Source: Hormiphora californensis
Taxonomy: Eukaryota > Ctenophora > Tentaculata > Cydippida > Pleurobrachiidae
Direction: 5' to 3'
Assembly: GCA_020137815.1 (NCBI GenBank)
Contig: CM035358.1
Coordinates: 5,483,488 to 5,547,487 of the forward strand
Length of the DNA: 64,000 bases
Shown here: positions 21,201 through 26,216 of the stretch, piece by piece
How positions within the stretch are numbered: the stretch's first letter is position 1
Layout: each line of letters starts with the position of its first letter
Program-made: the position numbers and the translations under genes
The notes under the pieces: model-generated
Seen by the model: only the letters and a program-made list of their open reading frames with translations
The model's database searches: none
Told to the model about the DNA's origin: nothing

Positions 21201-22565
21201 CTTACCAAAGATGACGATACTTGTGGTTTCTACCCCAAAGTACCCTGTCTCAAGGATTCAAGTAAGTACCAATGTCTCAAGTAAGTACCATGGTCTCAAG
21301 TAAGCACCATGTCTCAAGTAAGTACCATGTCTCAAGTAAGTACCAAGTAATCAAGTAAGTACCATGTCTCAAGTAAGCACCATGTCTCAAGTAAGTACCA
21401 TGTCTCAAGTAAGCACCATAGTCTCAAGGAATCAAGTAAGAGCTACTTCATCTTCCAAGTTTCAAAGACAATGTCTCGTTTCAGCTTGTACACTGGACAC
21501 AGACAATACAGGATGTAGCTACGAAGCGTCAACGACCACCCTAACCATCTACTACCAAATCAACTATAAAACCACACAATTCAAGGTAACATATAATCGA
21601 TGCTTGAAGGATTACAGGGTGCTATCCCGAACTGTACACATCTCTAACTTTGAGACCTTTTCCCTACATCTAACACACTAAAATTCTTGTTTCCTTTACA
21701 CCGCCACCTTGGTTACGAAGTCACCCATTTCATTGGATCATCTGAGTGATTCATCTCCTACTTCCTTTCATTCACGAGCAATGAGCATTGACCCTAGTCG
21801 CGATAGACATTTGATTTCCTCTAACCCGGTGCACTTAGAAGAAGAAGAAGATCATCTTTTCTATTTCCAGGTGTCTGAGAGGAACGCAATGTACAAGATC
21901 CCATCCGGGGAGGTAGTCCAGTTTTGGGGGTGTAACGCTCAGAACAAGAGAGATCTTGCACTGAACGATGAGTTCCTCAAGTCACTCCAGGATTCTAACA
22001 GTTCAGTCATCATTCAACCAAACCAGCCAGGTGAGTAAGAGAGAGGTAGAGAGAGGTAAAATGAGGGACAGCAGCCAGGGAATTAATTAATTTCTTTCCA
22101 AAAGGTATCGAAGATCATTATAGGCACTATATTTACCATATTTTTCCATTTTACAGGTAACACGGATACAACATCAGATACGTCAAAAACATCAGATACG
22201 TCCGGACCAGGATTTAAAATTCTTCAAATTGTTGGTGCTGCCGCCGTGGCAGGCGTGGTTTTCAGTGCCTTGGGATCAGCCATCTTCGTATACTACAAAA
22301 GGTAAGCCACTTTCAATCGTGCCCTTGTTCTAATCCAGAGAGAGAGAGAGAGAGAGAGAGGGTCGAAAAATACAAGGCAATAGCACGTGTGTGCTTTTCA
22401 ATTTGTGAAAAGCTCTCACTGCGAAAAAGCGATCGTCGGTTGGGCTAATTTTCAGGTTTTATAATATTTTCTTCTTTCAATTTCAGAGTACACGTTCCAA
22501 CTGGTACTAATCTCATCACTAACATGGAGGCGTTCCCTGGATCGGTGACCTTGACTGAAGCCTAG
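136..22565 (+). CDS. Giant Ig-repeat type I membrane protein gene (about 42 exons)
   Basis: I walked 42 exons from an ATG at 136 to a TAG ending at 22565; every junction has a GT donor and an AG acceptor with matching phase. Exon lengths sum to 10,573 nt. That is four more than a multiple of three, exactly explained by four single-base insertions in modules C and D. The predicted protein has about 3,520 residues: signal peptide, about 33 Ig-like domains (Cys...Trp...Asp-x-Gly/Ala-x-Tyr-x-Cys pattern), a cysteine-containing juxtamembrane region, one TM helix and a tail of about 27 residues. Domain borders are phase 1-1, so domains are exchangeable cassettes. No fibronectin, kinase, ITAM or ITIM motif is visible. 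The role is probably adhesion or self/non-self recognition (inference from architecture); a function cannot be assigned. Whether all exons occur in one transcript is unknown. Confidence 0.85.
360..818 (+). CDS. Exons 2-3: first Ig-like domain
   Basis: Exon 2 is 360-463 (phase 1 in, 0 out) and exon 3 is 656-818 (phase 0 in, 1 out). Exon 2 carries the B-strand cysteine (T-V-L-T-C-T-V) and the C-strand tryptophan (F-A-W-K). Exon 3 carries the F-strand motif A-D-T-T-Y-T-C. The intron lies soon after the C strand, a position reused in several later domains. Confidence 0.85.
1254..2054 (+). CDS. Exons 4-5: two single-exon Ig-like domains
   Basis: Exon 4 (1254-1544, 291 nt) and exon 5 (1776-2054, 279 nt) each encode a whole domain with phase-1 borders. 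Exon 4 has I-I-T-C-T and T-Y-S-C-M but no obvious C-strand Trp. Exon 5 has D-I-V-C-V, I-T-W-Q-K and D-A-A-S-Y-T-C. The acceptor of exon 4 is set at 1253 because the nearer AG at 1236 leaves the frame closed. Confidence 0.82.
2156..2607 (+). CDS. Exons 6-7: fourth Ig-like domain
   Basis: Exon 6 (2156-2293) and exon 7 (2449-2607) are both phase 1-1, so unlike the other split domains this one has an inner phase-1 intron. Exon 6 supplies F-S-C-D-Y and V-E-W-Y-K; exon 7 supplies E-D-Q-Y-Y-C-S-V. Just after the exon 7 donor, 2618-2695 holds a short tandem repeat (unit about 18-20 bp, with atcaccatggaaa). Confidence 0.8.
2840..3299 (+). CDS. Exons 8-9: fifth Ig-like domain
   Basis: Exon 8 (2840-3030, phase 1 to 0) has I-T-L-T-C-E-L and T-K-W-Y-L. 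Exon 9 (3200-3299, phase 0 to 1) has D-G-G-D-Y-K-C-E-Y. The inner intron falls later in the domain than in the first Ig domain. Confidence 0.82.
3518..5206 (+). CDS. Module A: exons 10-14, Ig domains 6-9
   Basis: Exons are 3518-3624, 3851-4043, 4184-4447, 4543-4952 and 5053-5206. This is the most diverged of four tandem copies of a four-domain module. The first domain is split by a phase-0 intron between exons 10 and 11. Their lengths (107+193=300 nt) equal the single 300-nt exon of copies B-D, and the split falls after the same 35th full codon, at an AG|GT sequence. Exon 13 encodes one full domain (D-S-A-G-D-Y-R-C) plus the first half of the next (A-F-T-C-T-Y, V-A-W-T-N); exon 14 completes it (G-G-A-H-K-C-T-F). 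A hAT-like MITE sits in the exon 10-11 intron. Confidence 0.88.
3633..3741. mobile_element. hAT-like MITE copy 1, at the exon 10 donor
   Basis: A 109-bp element with terminal inverted repeats caggaacc.../...ggttcctg. It is flanked by a perfect 8-bp target duplication GTAAATAG (3625-3632 and 3742-3749). The left duplication is exactly the first 8 bases of the intron, so the insertion duplicated the splice donor. The 8-bp duplication with T at position 2 and A at position 7 fits hAT transposases. No coding capacity. Confidence 0.9.
5216..5632. mobile_element. TTAA-flanked foldback element in the module A-B intron
   Basis: The two halves are inverted copies: agtgagaggtgcac at the left pairs with gtgcacctctgatcact at the right, and a region around 5340-5395 pairs with 5450-5510. 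TTAA flanks both ends (5212-5215 and 5633-5636). The paralogous introns after modules B and C lack the element and read GTTAAGTTGAAATTGC, an empty site. A TTAA duplication suggests piggyBac-type mobilisation (inference). Confidence 0.8.
5647..7200. mobile_element. 1.55-kb palindromic element with 9-bp target duplication
   Basis: Left arm starts ggcaattttgcatttgcggg and the right arm ends with its complement. Both arms are packed with variants of tatagacgcat, and the centre (about 6200-6640) is purine- then pyrimidine-rich. Direct repeats TGAAATTGC flank it at 5638-5646 and 7201-7209. The introns after modules B and C carry a single TGAAATTGC at the same place, confirming insertion. A 9-bp duplication with long inverted repeats suggests a Mutator-like foldback element (inference). 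The arm-to-arm ORFs are not genes. Confidence 0.85.
7268..8688 (+). CDS. Module B: exons 15-18, Ig domains 10-13 (intact)
   Basis: Exons are 7268-7567 (300 nt), 7671-7934 (264), 8029-8438 (410) and 8535-8688 (154). Lengths equal those of module A, with exons 10 and 11 fused. All four are open in frame with phase 1 at the module borders. The first exon has S-L-T-C-E-Y, L-K-W-Y-T and S-I-T-C-S; the second has L-T-C-T-A, F-S-W-K and T-A-Y-T-C. This is the reference copy for judging modules C and D. Confidence 0.88.
8766..10194 (+). pseudogene. Module C: exons 19-22, Ig domains 14-17 with three +1 frameshifts
   Basis: Nearly identical to module B, including introns. Exon 19 (8766-9066, 301 nt) has an extra T near 9052. 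Exon 20 (9164-9428, 265 nt) has an extra T near 9175. Exon 21 (9519-9929, 411 nt) has an extra T near 9596. Exon 22 (10041-10194) is normal. The three insertions sum to three, but the out-of-frame stretch between them meets a stop early in exon 20. Either the module is decaying and skipped (its borders are phase 1-1, so skipping is silent), or these are assembly errors in near-identical repeats. A normal Ig exon series cannot be read through it as given. Confidence 0.75.
10270..11690 (+). CDS. Module D: exons 23-26, Ig domains 18-21, one +1 frameshift
   Basis: Exon 23 (10270-10569) and exon 24 (10667-10930) are intact and match module B in length. Exon 25 (11025-11435, 411 nt) has an extra T near 11107, close to but not identical with the insertion site in module C. 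Exon 26 (11543-11690, 148 nt) is two codons shorter than its paralogues and stays in frame. Skipping exons 25 and 26 together would keep frame. Base differences from module C are few, including in introns, so the two copies separated recently. Confidence 0.75.
11844..15461 (+). CDS. Exons 27-28: two to three further Ig-like domains
   Basis: Exon 27 (11844-12580, 737 nt, phase 1 to 0) holds a poorly conserved domain (C-strand I-T-W-K, cysteines not evident), then a clear domain (N-F-T-C-E-A, I-S-W-S-M, L-E-C-S-A), then the first half of another (V-A-W-S-K). After a 2.7-kb intron, exon 28 (15311-15461, phase 0 to 1) completes the last with A-G-E-Y-T-C-T. The intron holds a large palindrome at 12832-14730. 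The acceptor of exon 28 follows a run of about ten C residues. Confidence 0.82.
12741..12820. repeat. Short interspersed element with gtcagagcattggcctgac ends
   Basis: The motif tcagagcattggcctgac occurs at both ends as a direct repeat around a GC-rich hairpin (ctcggagcgcgcgag). Related copies occur at 30174-30420, and one inverted fragment lies near 43316. Confidence 0.6.
12832..14730. mobile_element. 1.9-kb palindromic element with 8-bp target duplication
   Basis: Near-perfect inverted arms (12832 to about 13745, and about 13815 to 14730). They contain repeated tatggctcatag hairpins, CACGTGAGTGA tandem repeats and an ORF present in both arms. The perfect 8-bp direct repeat GATCAAGG flanks it (12824-12831 and 14731-14738). 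It lies in the intron between exons 27 and 28. Confidence 0.85.
14064..14399 (+). CDS. 111-residue ORF in the right arm of the palindrome, unknown
   Basis: The right arm carries an open frame that starts L-V-D-S (the first codon, at 14064, is not ATG) and ends at TAA 14399. The protein is charged and aromatic-rich with no motif I recognise. The mirror copy in the left arm (minus strand, from about 13478) is broken at an A-run near 13300. It may be a remnant of the element's own protein or a captured host exon. There is no evidence of expression. Confidence 0.3.
   Translation: MLVDSLAIIVIDVTNNTTTFNEYREVLEECERSETLARQFLGTSYLYYFLENQTCWRVFFTVDPDSDNARRLFSTYSIIDLNKNRVKELLIHVNCLKKDPFYHYIQDELIV
15679..16303 (+). 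CDS. Exons 29-30: Ig-like domain split by a MITE-bearing intron
   Basis: Exon 29 (15679-15788, phase 1 to 0) has L-A-L-T-C-R-F and V-Q-W-F-Y. Exon 30 (16108-16303, phase 0 to 1) has T-D-R-Y-K-C-K-Y. The intron position, just after the C strand, matches exons 2-3 and 10-11. Confidence 0.83.
15860..16032. mobile_element. pogo/Tigger-like MITE
   Basis: A 173-bp element with ends cagtcggaccccgattta and its complement, flanked by TA on both sides (15858-15859 and 16033-16034). The internal motif ccactaaatcgggg repeats. TA duplication with CAGTCGGACCCCGATT-type ends fits pogo/Tigger elements (established family pattern). It lies within the exon 29-30 intron. Confidence 0.8.
16565..17613 (+). CDS. 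Exons 31-32: three Ig-like domains
   Basis: Exon 31 (16565-17334, 770 nt, phase 1 to 0) encodes two full domains: I-S-L-T-C-T / V-A-W-Y-H / G-S-Y-T-C-K, then L-D-L-V-C-T / V-T-W-S-K / G-T-Y-K-C-L. It also encodes the first half of a third (E-I-T-C-N-Y). Exon 32 (17493-17613, phase 0 to 1) completes it with G-E-Y-K-C-N-F. The long exon suggests loss of border introns. Confidence 0.84.
17720..19582 (+). CDS. Exons 33-34: about five Ig-like domains
   Basis: Exon 33 (17720-17825) ends in phase 2 after V-T-F-T-C-T, with the split Trp codon TG|G. Exon 34 (18151-19582, 1,432 nt) restores W-L-K and continues through G-S-Y-S-C-R. Next come a domain with A-S-F-T-C-V and G-D-Y-I-C-S, one with V-V-L-T-C-K and G-E-Y-Y-C-K, one lacking clear cysteines (W-A-L-E-G...V-K-W-Q-V), and the start of another (V-T-L-T-C-V...L-E-C-E). 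The donor at 17826 coincides with a MITE target duplication. Confidence 0.82.
17834..17934. mobile_element. hAT-like MITE copy 2, at the exon 33 donor
   Basis: Same family and orientation as copy 1, 101 bp, ends caggaaccgaccg/cggtcggttcctg. Perfect 8-bp duplication GTATGAAA at 17826-17833 and 17935-17942. The left copy begins exactly at intron base +1, so the splice donor was again duplicated. Further near-copies of acatggtatgaaa occur at about 17978-18004. Confidence 0.9.
19628..19661. repeat. Perfect hairpin in the exon 34-35 intron
   Basis: ctgatataccaccctg is followed directly by its complement, giving a stem of about 16 bp. The surrounding intron (19583-19897) shows no coding sequence. 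Confidence 0.7.
19898..21585 (+). CDS. Exons 35-39: last Ig half and cysteine-containing stalk
   Basis: Exons are 19898-19988, 20534-20641, 20847-20992, 21147-21261 and 21485-21585, with consistent phases 0-1, 1-1, 1-0, 0-1 and 1-0. Exon 35 continues the domain begun in exon 34 (I-T-W-D-S, Y-Y-D-C-S). Exons 36-39 contain several cysteines (V-T-C-P-S, A-T-C-T-K, G-F-C-Q-V, V-C-S-D, D-T-C-G-F, V-P-C-L, A-C-T-L, G-C-S-Y) but no clear Ig pattern; I do not recognise this fold. The acceptor of exon 35 (GATCTAG) is pyrimidine-poor, so that boundary is the least certain. Confidence 0.68.
20335..20432. repeat. Tandem pair of hairpins in an intron
   Basis: ggttggttgattrttatagtcagccaacca occurs twice (about 20342-20376 and 20391-20432), each a stem-loop with an inverted ggttggttg/ccaacca. 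Intron sequence between exons 35 and 36. Confidence 0.65.
21262..21440. repeat. Minisatellite built from the exon 38 splice donor
   Basis: About ten copies of an 18-19 bp unit, gtctcaagtaagyaccat, directly follow the exon 38 donor. The unit contains the last exon bases (ctcaag) plus the donor (A|GTAAGY), so each copy is a potential 5' splice site. Use of a downstream donor would add an in-frame TAA after a few codons, so only the first is productive. Confidence 0.85.
21871..22565 (+). CDS. Exons 40-42: juxtamembrane, transmembrane helix, short tail
   Basis: Exon 40 is 21871-22030 (phase 0 to 1), exon 41 is 22157-22301 (1 to 2) and exon 42 is 22487-22565. Exon 41 has a Thr/Ser/Asp repeat (T-S-D-T-S-K-T-S-D-T-S), probably O-glycosylated. 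A hydrophobic helix of about 22 residues follows (I-V-G-A-A-A-V-A-G-V-V-F-S-A-L) and ends at Y-Y-K-R. The cytosolic tail in exon 42 is about 25 residues with no recognised signalling motif; it ends L-T-E-A before TAG. This makes the product a type I membrane protein. Confidence 0.85.
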
Positions 22566-22997
22566 GAGGCCTGATCAGAATACCTAATTTTTAACCTTCA
22601 CACAACACTTGAATGTTACCCTGACAACGACCCAACGTGATGACGTCATCATTGTTATGACGTCACGCGTTACCATGACAATACCCAGTATCTGGGATCT
22701 GGGCTCTCAGAAAGACTATTTTTGTAAATTTAGCTGAACTAAATGTGCGTGTCATAGAAAGAGCGAGTAAATTTAAACTTTAATTTTTAGATTTAAAACG
22801 TTAGAGATAGGGCATTATTTAACAATTCAGACCCCCATAGACATGTGTTTTTTTAAATCTACTTCTTTCATCCCCCGAGAGAAGAGATCATGAAACATAT
22901 CACATTATATGCCATCATAATTCGATTGATCTGGTAGTACTAGATAAGATAGTAAGATAGTAGTCCTATATAGTAGATAAGATAATAATTTCTATCT

Positions 22998-23003
22998 AAT
23001 AAA
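22998..23003 (+). terminator. Candidate polyadenylation signal of the Ig-repeat gene
   Basis: AATAAA 433 bases after the stop codon; the first canonical hexamer I noticed downstream. Confidence 0.5.
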
Positions 23004-24467
23004 ACTAGATGCGTACTAATTTGTTAACTAGGACTCAATAACATGTTTTTATTTCTTGAAGAATTGTTGTTTTACATTTTAACATGTTCAAAAAAAGTTC
23101 TTTGTTTTAATTTGTCACATGAGGGAGGAGAGGGGAATCGATCTTTCGGGGACAATACGTTCTTTGGAACAATGGAGTAAAGGTACCTACGTATAAAATG
23201 AACAATTTCGCCTGTCAAATATATTAAACGGAGTTTCAGCTATGAGATTGCTTGGATCATTGATCACCGCAAATTAGCTAAGCTTAGTATGGTCATTTAG
23301 CTATCACTTCTATATTGTCTTGTCGTCTTGATTCTTTCCACTATAATATACTTACCACGTGTATATTACCACGTACTATATTACCGCTTGTCTCCTTGGT
23401 TCACACGTGAGAGCGAGGCAATATCTCTCTTGTCGTGTGAGAAAATTGAAATTGGAGCTGAACCTGTATGCTGCTTGAGGGTCTGTCTCAGATAACAATT
23501 TCTCTCTTATTAGACATACCGACACCGTGTATCATACAATATCCTCTCCAAATTAGGTGGCTATCAAGAACTGTCACATACTGTTACTAGAGAGAGGGAG
23601 CTCTCAATTAAAATATTCTCGCGAGATCTCGATCGAAATTATATTCCTCCAATCCTATATATGATATATTGATTTTGAGCTGTAGATCGTTTATTCAAAG
23701 TTTCAAAACTTCTATAGAAATGCTGTTTTTCTTGATTAATTTTACTCACCATTTCTTTCCAATTCGTTACTTTTACTATTTTTAGTAACTACATAATGTC
23801 TCAAGCAACGTTTTACCTCCCCCATATTATATAACCAACCTCTATTATATTAACATGTACTACAACTGTTTACTGTGACCCAAATTATATATACGTCTCC
23901 AAGAGCTTAGAATACTTAATGTCCCTCCCCCATACCCTCTCTCTCTCTCCATTCTCCGTTCTCCAAGCGAATTAAGAACATTTTGTTTCTCTGAATTATG
24001 AATTTACCTGTCTTCCATCCTTTCTAATGCTATAGCTTGTATACAGATGGAATTCGTGACATTCATTTAGGAAATGTCGATGATTCAGTGCTCTTTGGTG
24101 TTTGGTGTTTGTTTTCCTATAACTAGTAAACGGGATTTTATGACAAGCTTTAAATTGACAGTTAACCGTTCCCTTAACTGTTCCTTGACTGTCGGGCTCT
24201 ATTATACAAGTCTCCATAACTTGTTGAGTTGCTCCGTCAAATAATTTAGCCGCCCGCATCATAACGATGCGGGTGCGGGGTAGCCAATATAACGGGGCTG
24301 GGGTACCACTAGGCACTACAGACCTCCATAAAAAGGCCACGCTCTATTCTATGGTGTGTTTTGTATACTTGGAATTGCGGTTGTAGACTTGCTGGATGCA
24401 AATAAAGGCAGGTGATCATATTTAGCGTGATTGTGAGACAATGATATGCGGGGCTGCATGAATGGGT

Positions 24468-24471
<4 letters not shown>

Positions 24472-24560
<89 letters not shown>
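24472..24560. repeat. GA microsatellite
   Basis: Nearly pure GA run of about 90 bp. Long reading frames through it are artefacts. Confidence 0.95.
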
Positions 24561-24563
<3 letters not shown>

Positions 24564-24869
24564 GAGAGGAGAGAAAGCACCTGTTTACACTCACACAAAA
24601 TTGAAGTGTGATCACGTGACACACTCCCCTCAACCAATCACCGCCGACAACTCAAATCACATGTCAACATCGCTGCATAAGTGACAAAATAGGCGCTCTC
24701 TCACTTCTTTTGCACTCACTCTCATATATTCGCTGTGTGGCCCTTGGGGGCTGTGAGTTGCTGCCGCCCTACACATCGCAATTACCAATCTATCCTCCTG
24801 CAGCTACTGTCCAAATACTGTCTCCCTCTGCAATAATCAATTATAAATCTTATAAACTAAGATCCGTAC

Positions 24870-24888
24870 TTTCTCTCTCCCTCTCTCT

Positions 24889-24922
<34 letters not shown>

Positions 24923-25125
24923 TCACACCTCTCTCTCTCACACACGCACATCGCACCTCCTCCTCTCTCTCTCTCTCTCCTCCCTCTCCTCTCTCTCTCT
25001 CTCCTCTCCCTCCTCTCTCTCTCTCTCTCCTCTCTCCTCTCTCTCGTCCGCTTCTCTCTCTCTCTCCTCTCTCTCCCTCTCTCTCCCTCTCTCCCTCTCC
25101 CCCTCTCTCTCTCCCTCTCTCCCCC
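24870..25125. repeat. CT-rich interrupted microsatellite
   Basis: CT runs broken by CTCCT variants and a short cacacacgcaca island near 24940. Confidence 0.9.
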
Positions 25126-25199
25126 ACCGGGGTCATGTCAACCCCACATGAGGAATGACTCCCCATAACTACCCACATTCAGACTTTTCTTTCACTGCC

Positions 25200-25860
25200 A
25201 TTTTTGTTTGTGGCAACGGAAAGGGGGGCCCTCGCTACCAAAACCCTCTTGTAAATATTTTATACCATTGGTGTATTTGGGCCCTTTTTTAAAAGAGCAA
25301 GTTTTTATTTTGGGGAACCCCCCCCCTCCCCTTTCCCCCTTTCCCCCCCCTTTCCCCTCCCCTATGAAACCTTTCCGTTTATTTAATTTCCTTCCGTTCA
25401 TATAAAGCCTCTTCGACGTTCATGGGGGGTCAAGTAAATTGTTAATTTGTAAATGAAGTAAACCTATTCTCTTAAAGGTTAAACTCAAATGGTTACAATT
25501 TCCCCCTTTAAAGTTAAAAGTTAAACAATCCCATTGAAATTTTTGGGTTTTGGACCATTTGGAAATTTGGTATTTTTACCTTTTCCTTTTTAAACTTCTC
25601 CCCTTTCTCCCAGTGACAAAACAATTTTGTGTACCCCCCTTAAGACCCTACAGTTGTAAACCCTACACTTGAAAACCGGAACCACCCCTTTTACATTTTC
25701 CCTGACTTTTCCTAGCTCTCCGAAATCTACTGGACTAATTCCATATAAACGCGTCGTAATGGTACATGGTAATGTACCTCGAATCAGTGAATAAAAAGGG
25801 TAACATCGTATTTTCAAAGGGAAGGGAAATTTGGGCAACGTGGGTGGTAGTAGCTGTGGG
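25200..25860. other. Homopolymer-rich stretch of doubtful base quality
   Basis: Dense runs of identical bases (for example cccccccctcccctttccc and repeated ttttt/aaaa doublings) unlike any other part of the window. No feature supported. It looks like low-quality consensus or an assembly join rather than biology. Confidence 0.5.
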
Positions 25861-26216
25861 TGGTCATCAAAGATATATTATTTCCGATTTATATTATGTA
25901 ATTGGTTCTAGAGAATCTATTTATAGATTATAGGTGGCAGTTCGAAGTTTTGCAATTTGATCCTATACCAGACATGTTCCTTATATATAGAATGTTCTTT
26001 ATGCACTTGAAACAATTCAAGAAATTCCAATTTAAATTACAATTTAAATCACATTTACAATGTCATGTAGCATAGCATCTCTGTAGAACAATCTCTAATT
26101 TATTCCCACTAAAAATAAACCTTAACATGTTCCCTGTATTTCCACTTAAAATAATCGCTAACATTGTCCCTATATTCTCAGTAAGATCATATCTAACATG
26201 TTCCCTTTGTTCCCAG

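Larger units (their letters stand above)
22566..26216. other. 3' UTR and intergenic stretch, no supported coding exon
   Basis: Begins with the probable 3' UTR of the Ig-repeat gene (AATAAA at 22998). Then AT-rich unique sequence, a GA tract at 24472-24560, CT-rich sequence to about 25125, and a homopolymer-rich patch at 25200-25860. The missing signal-peptide exon of the U-box receptor should lie here, but I found no ATG-hydrophobic segment with a phase-1 donor that convinced me. Confidence 0.6.

Noticed and set aside
21262-21440. Possible CRISPR-like array
   Set aside because: Units are contiguous and degenerate with no spacers; it is a minisatellite derived from a splice donor in a eukaryotic gene.
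24349-25178. ORFs up to 152 residues on both strands
   Set aside because: Pure microsatellite translation (Leu-Ser or Arg-Glu repeats).
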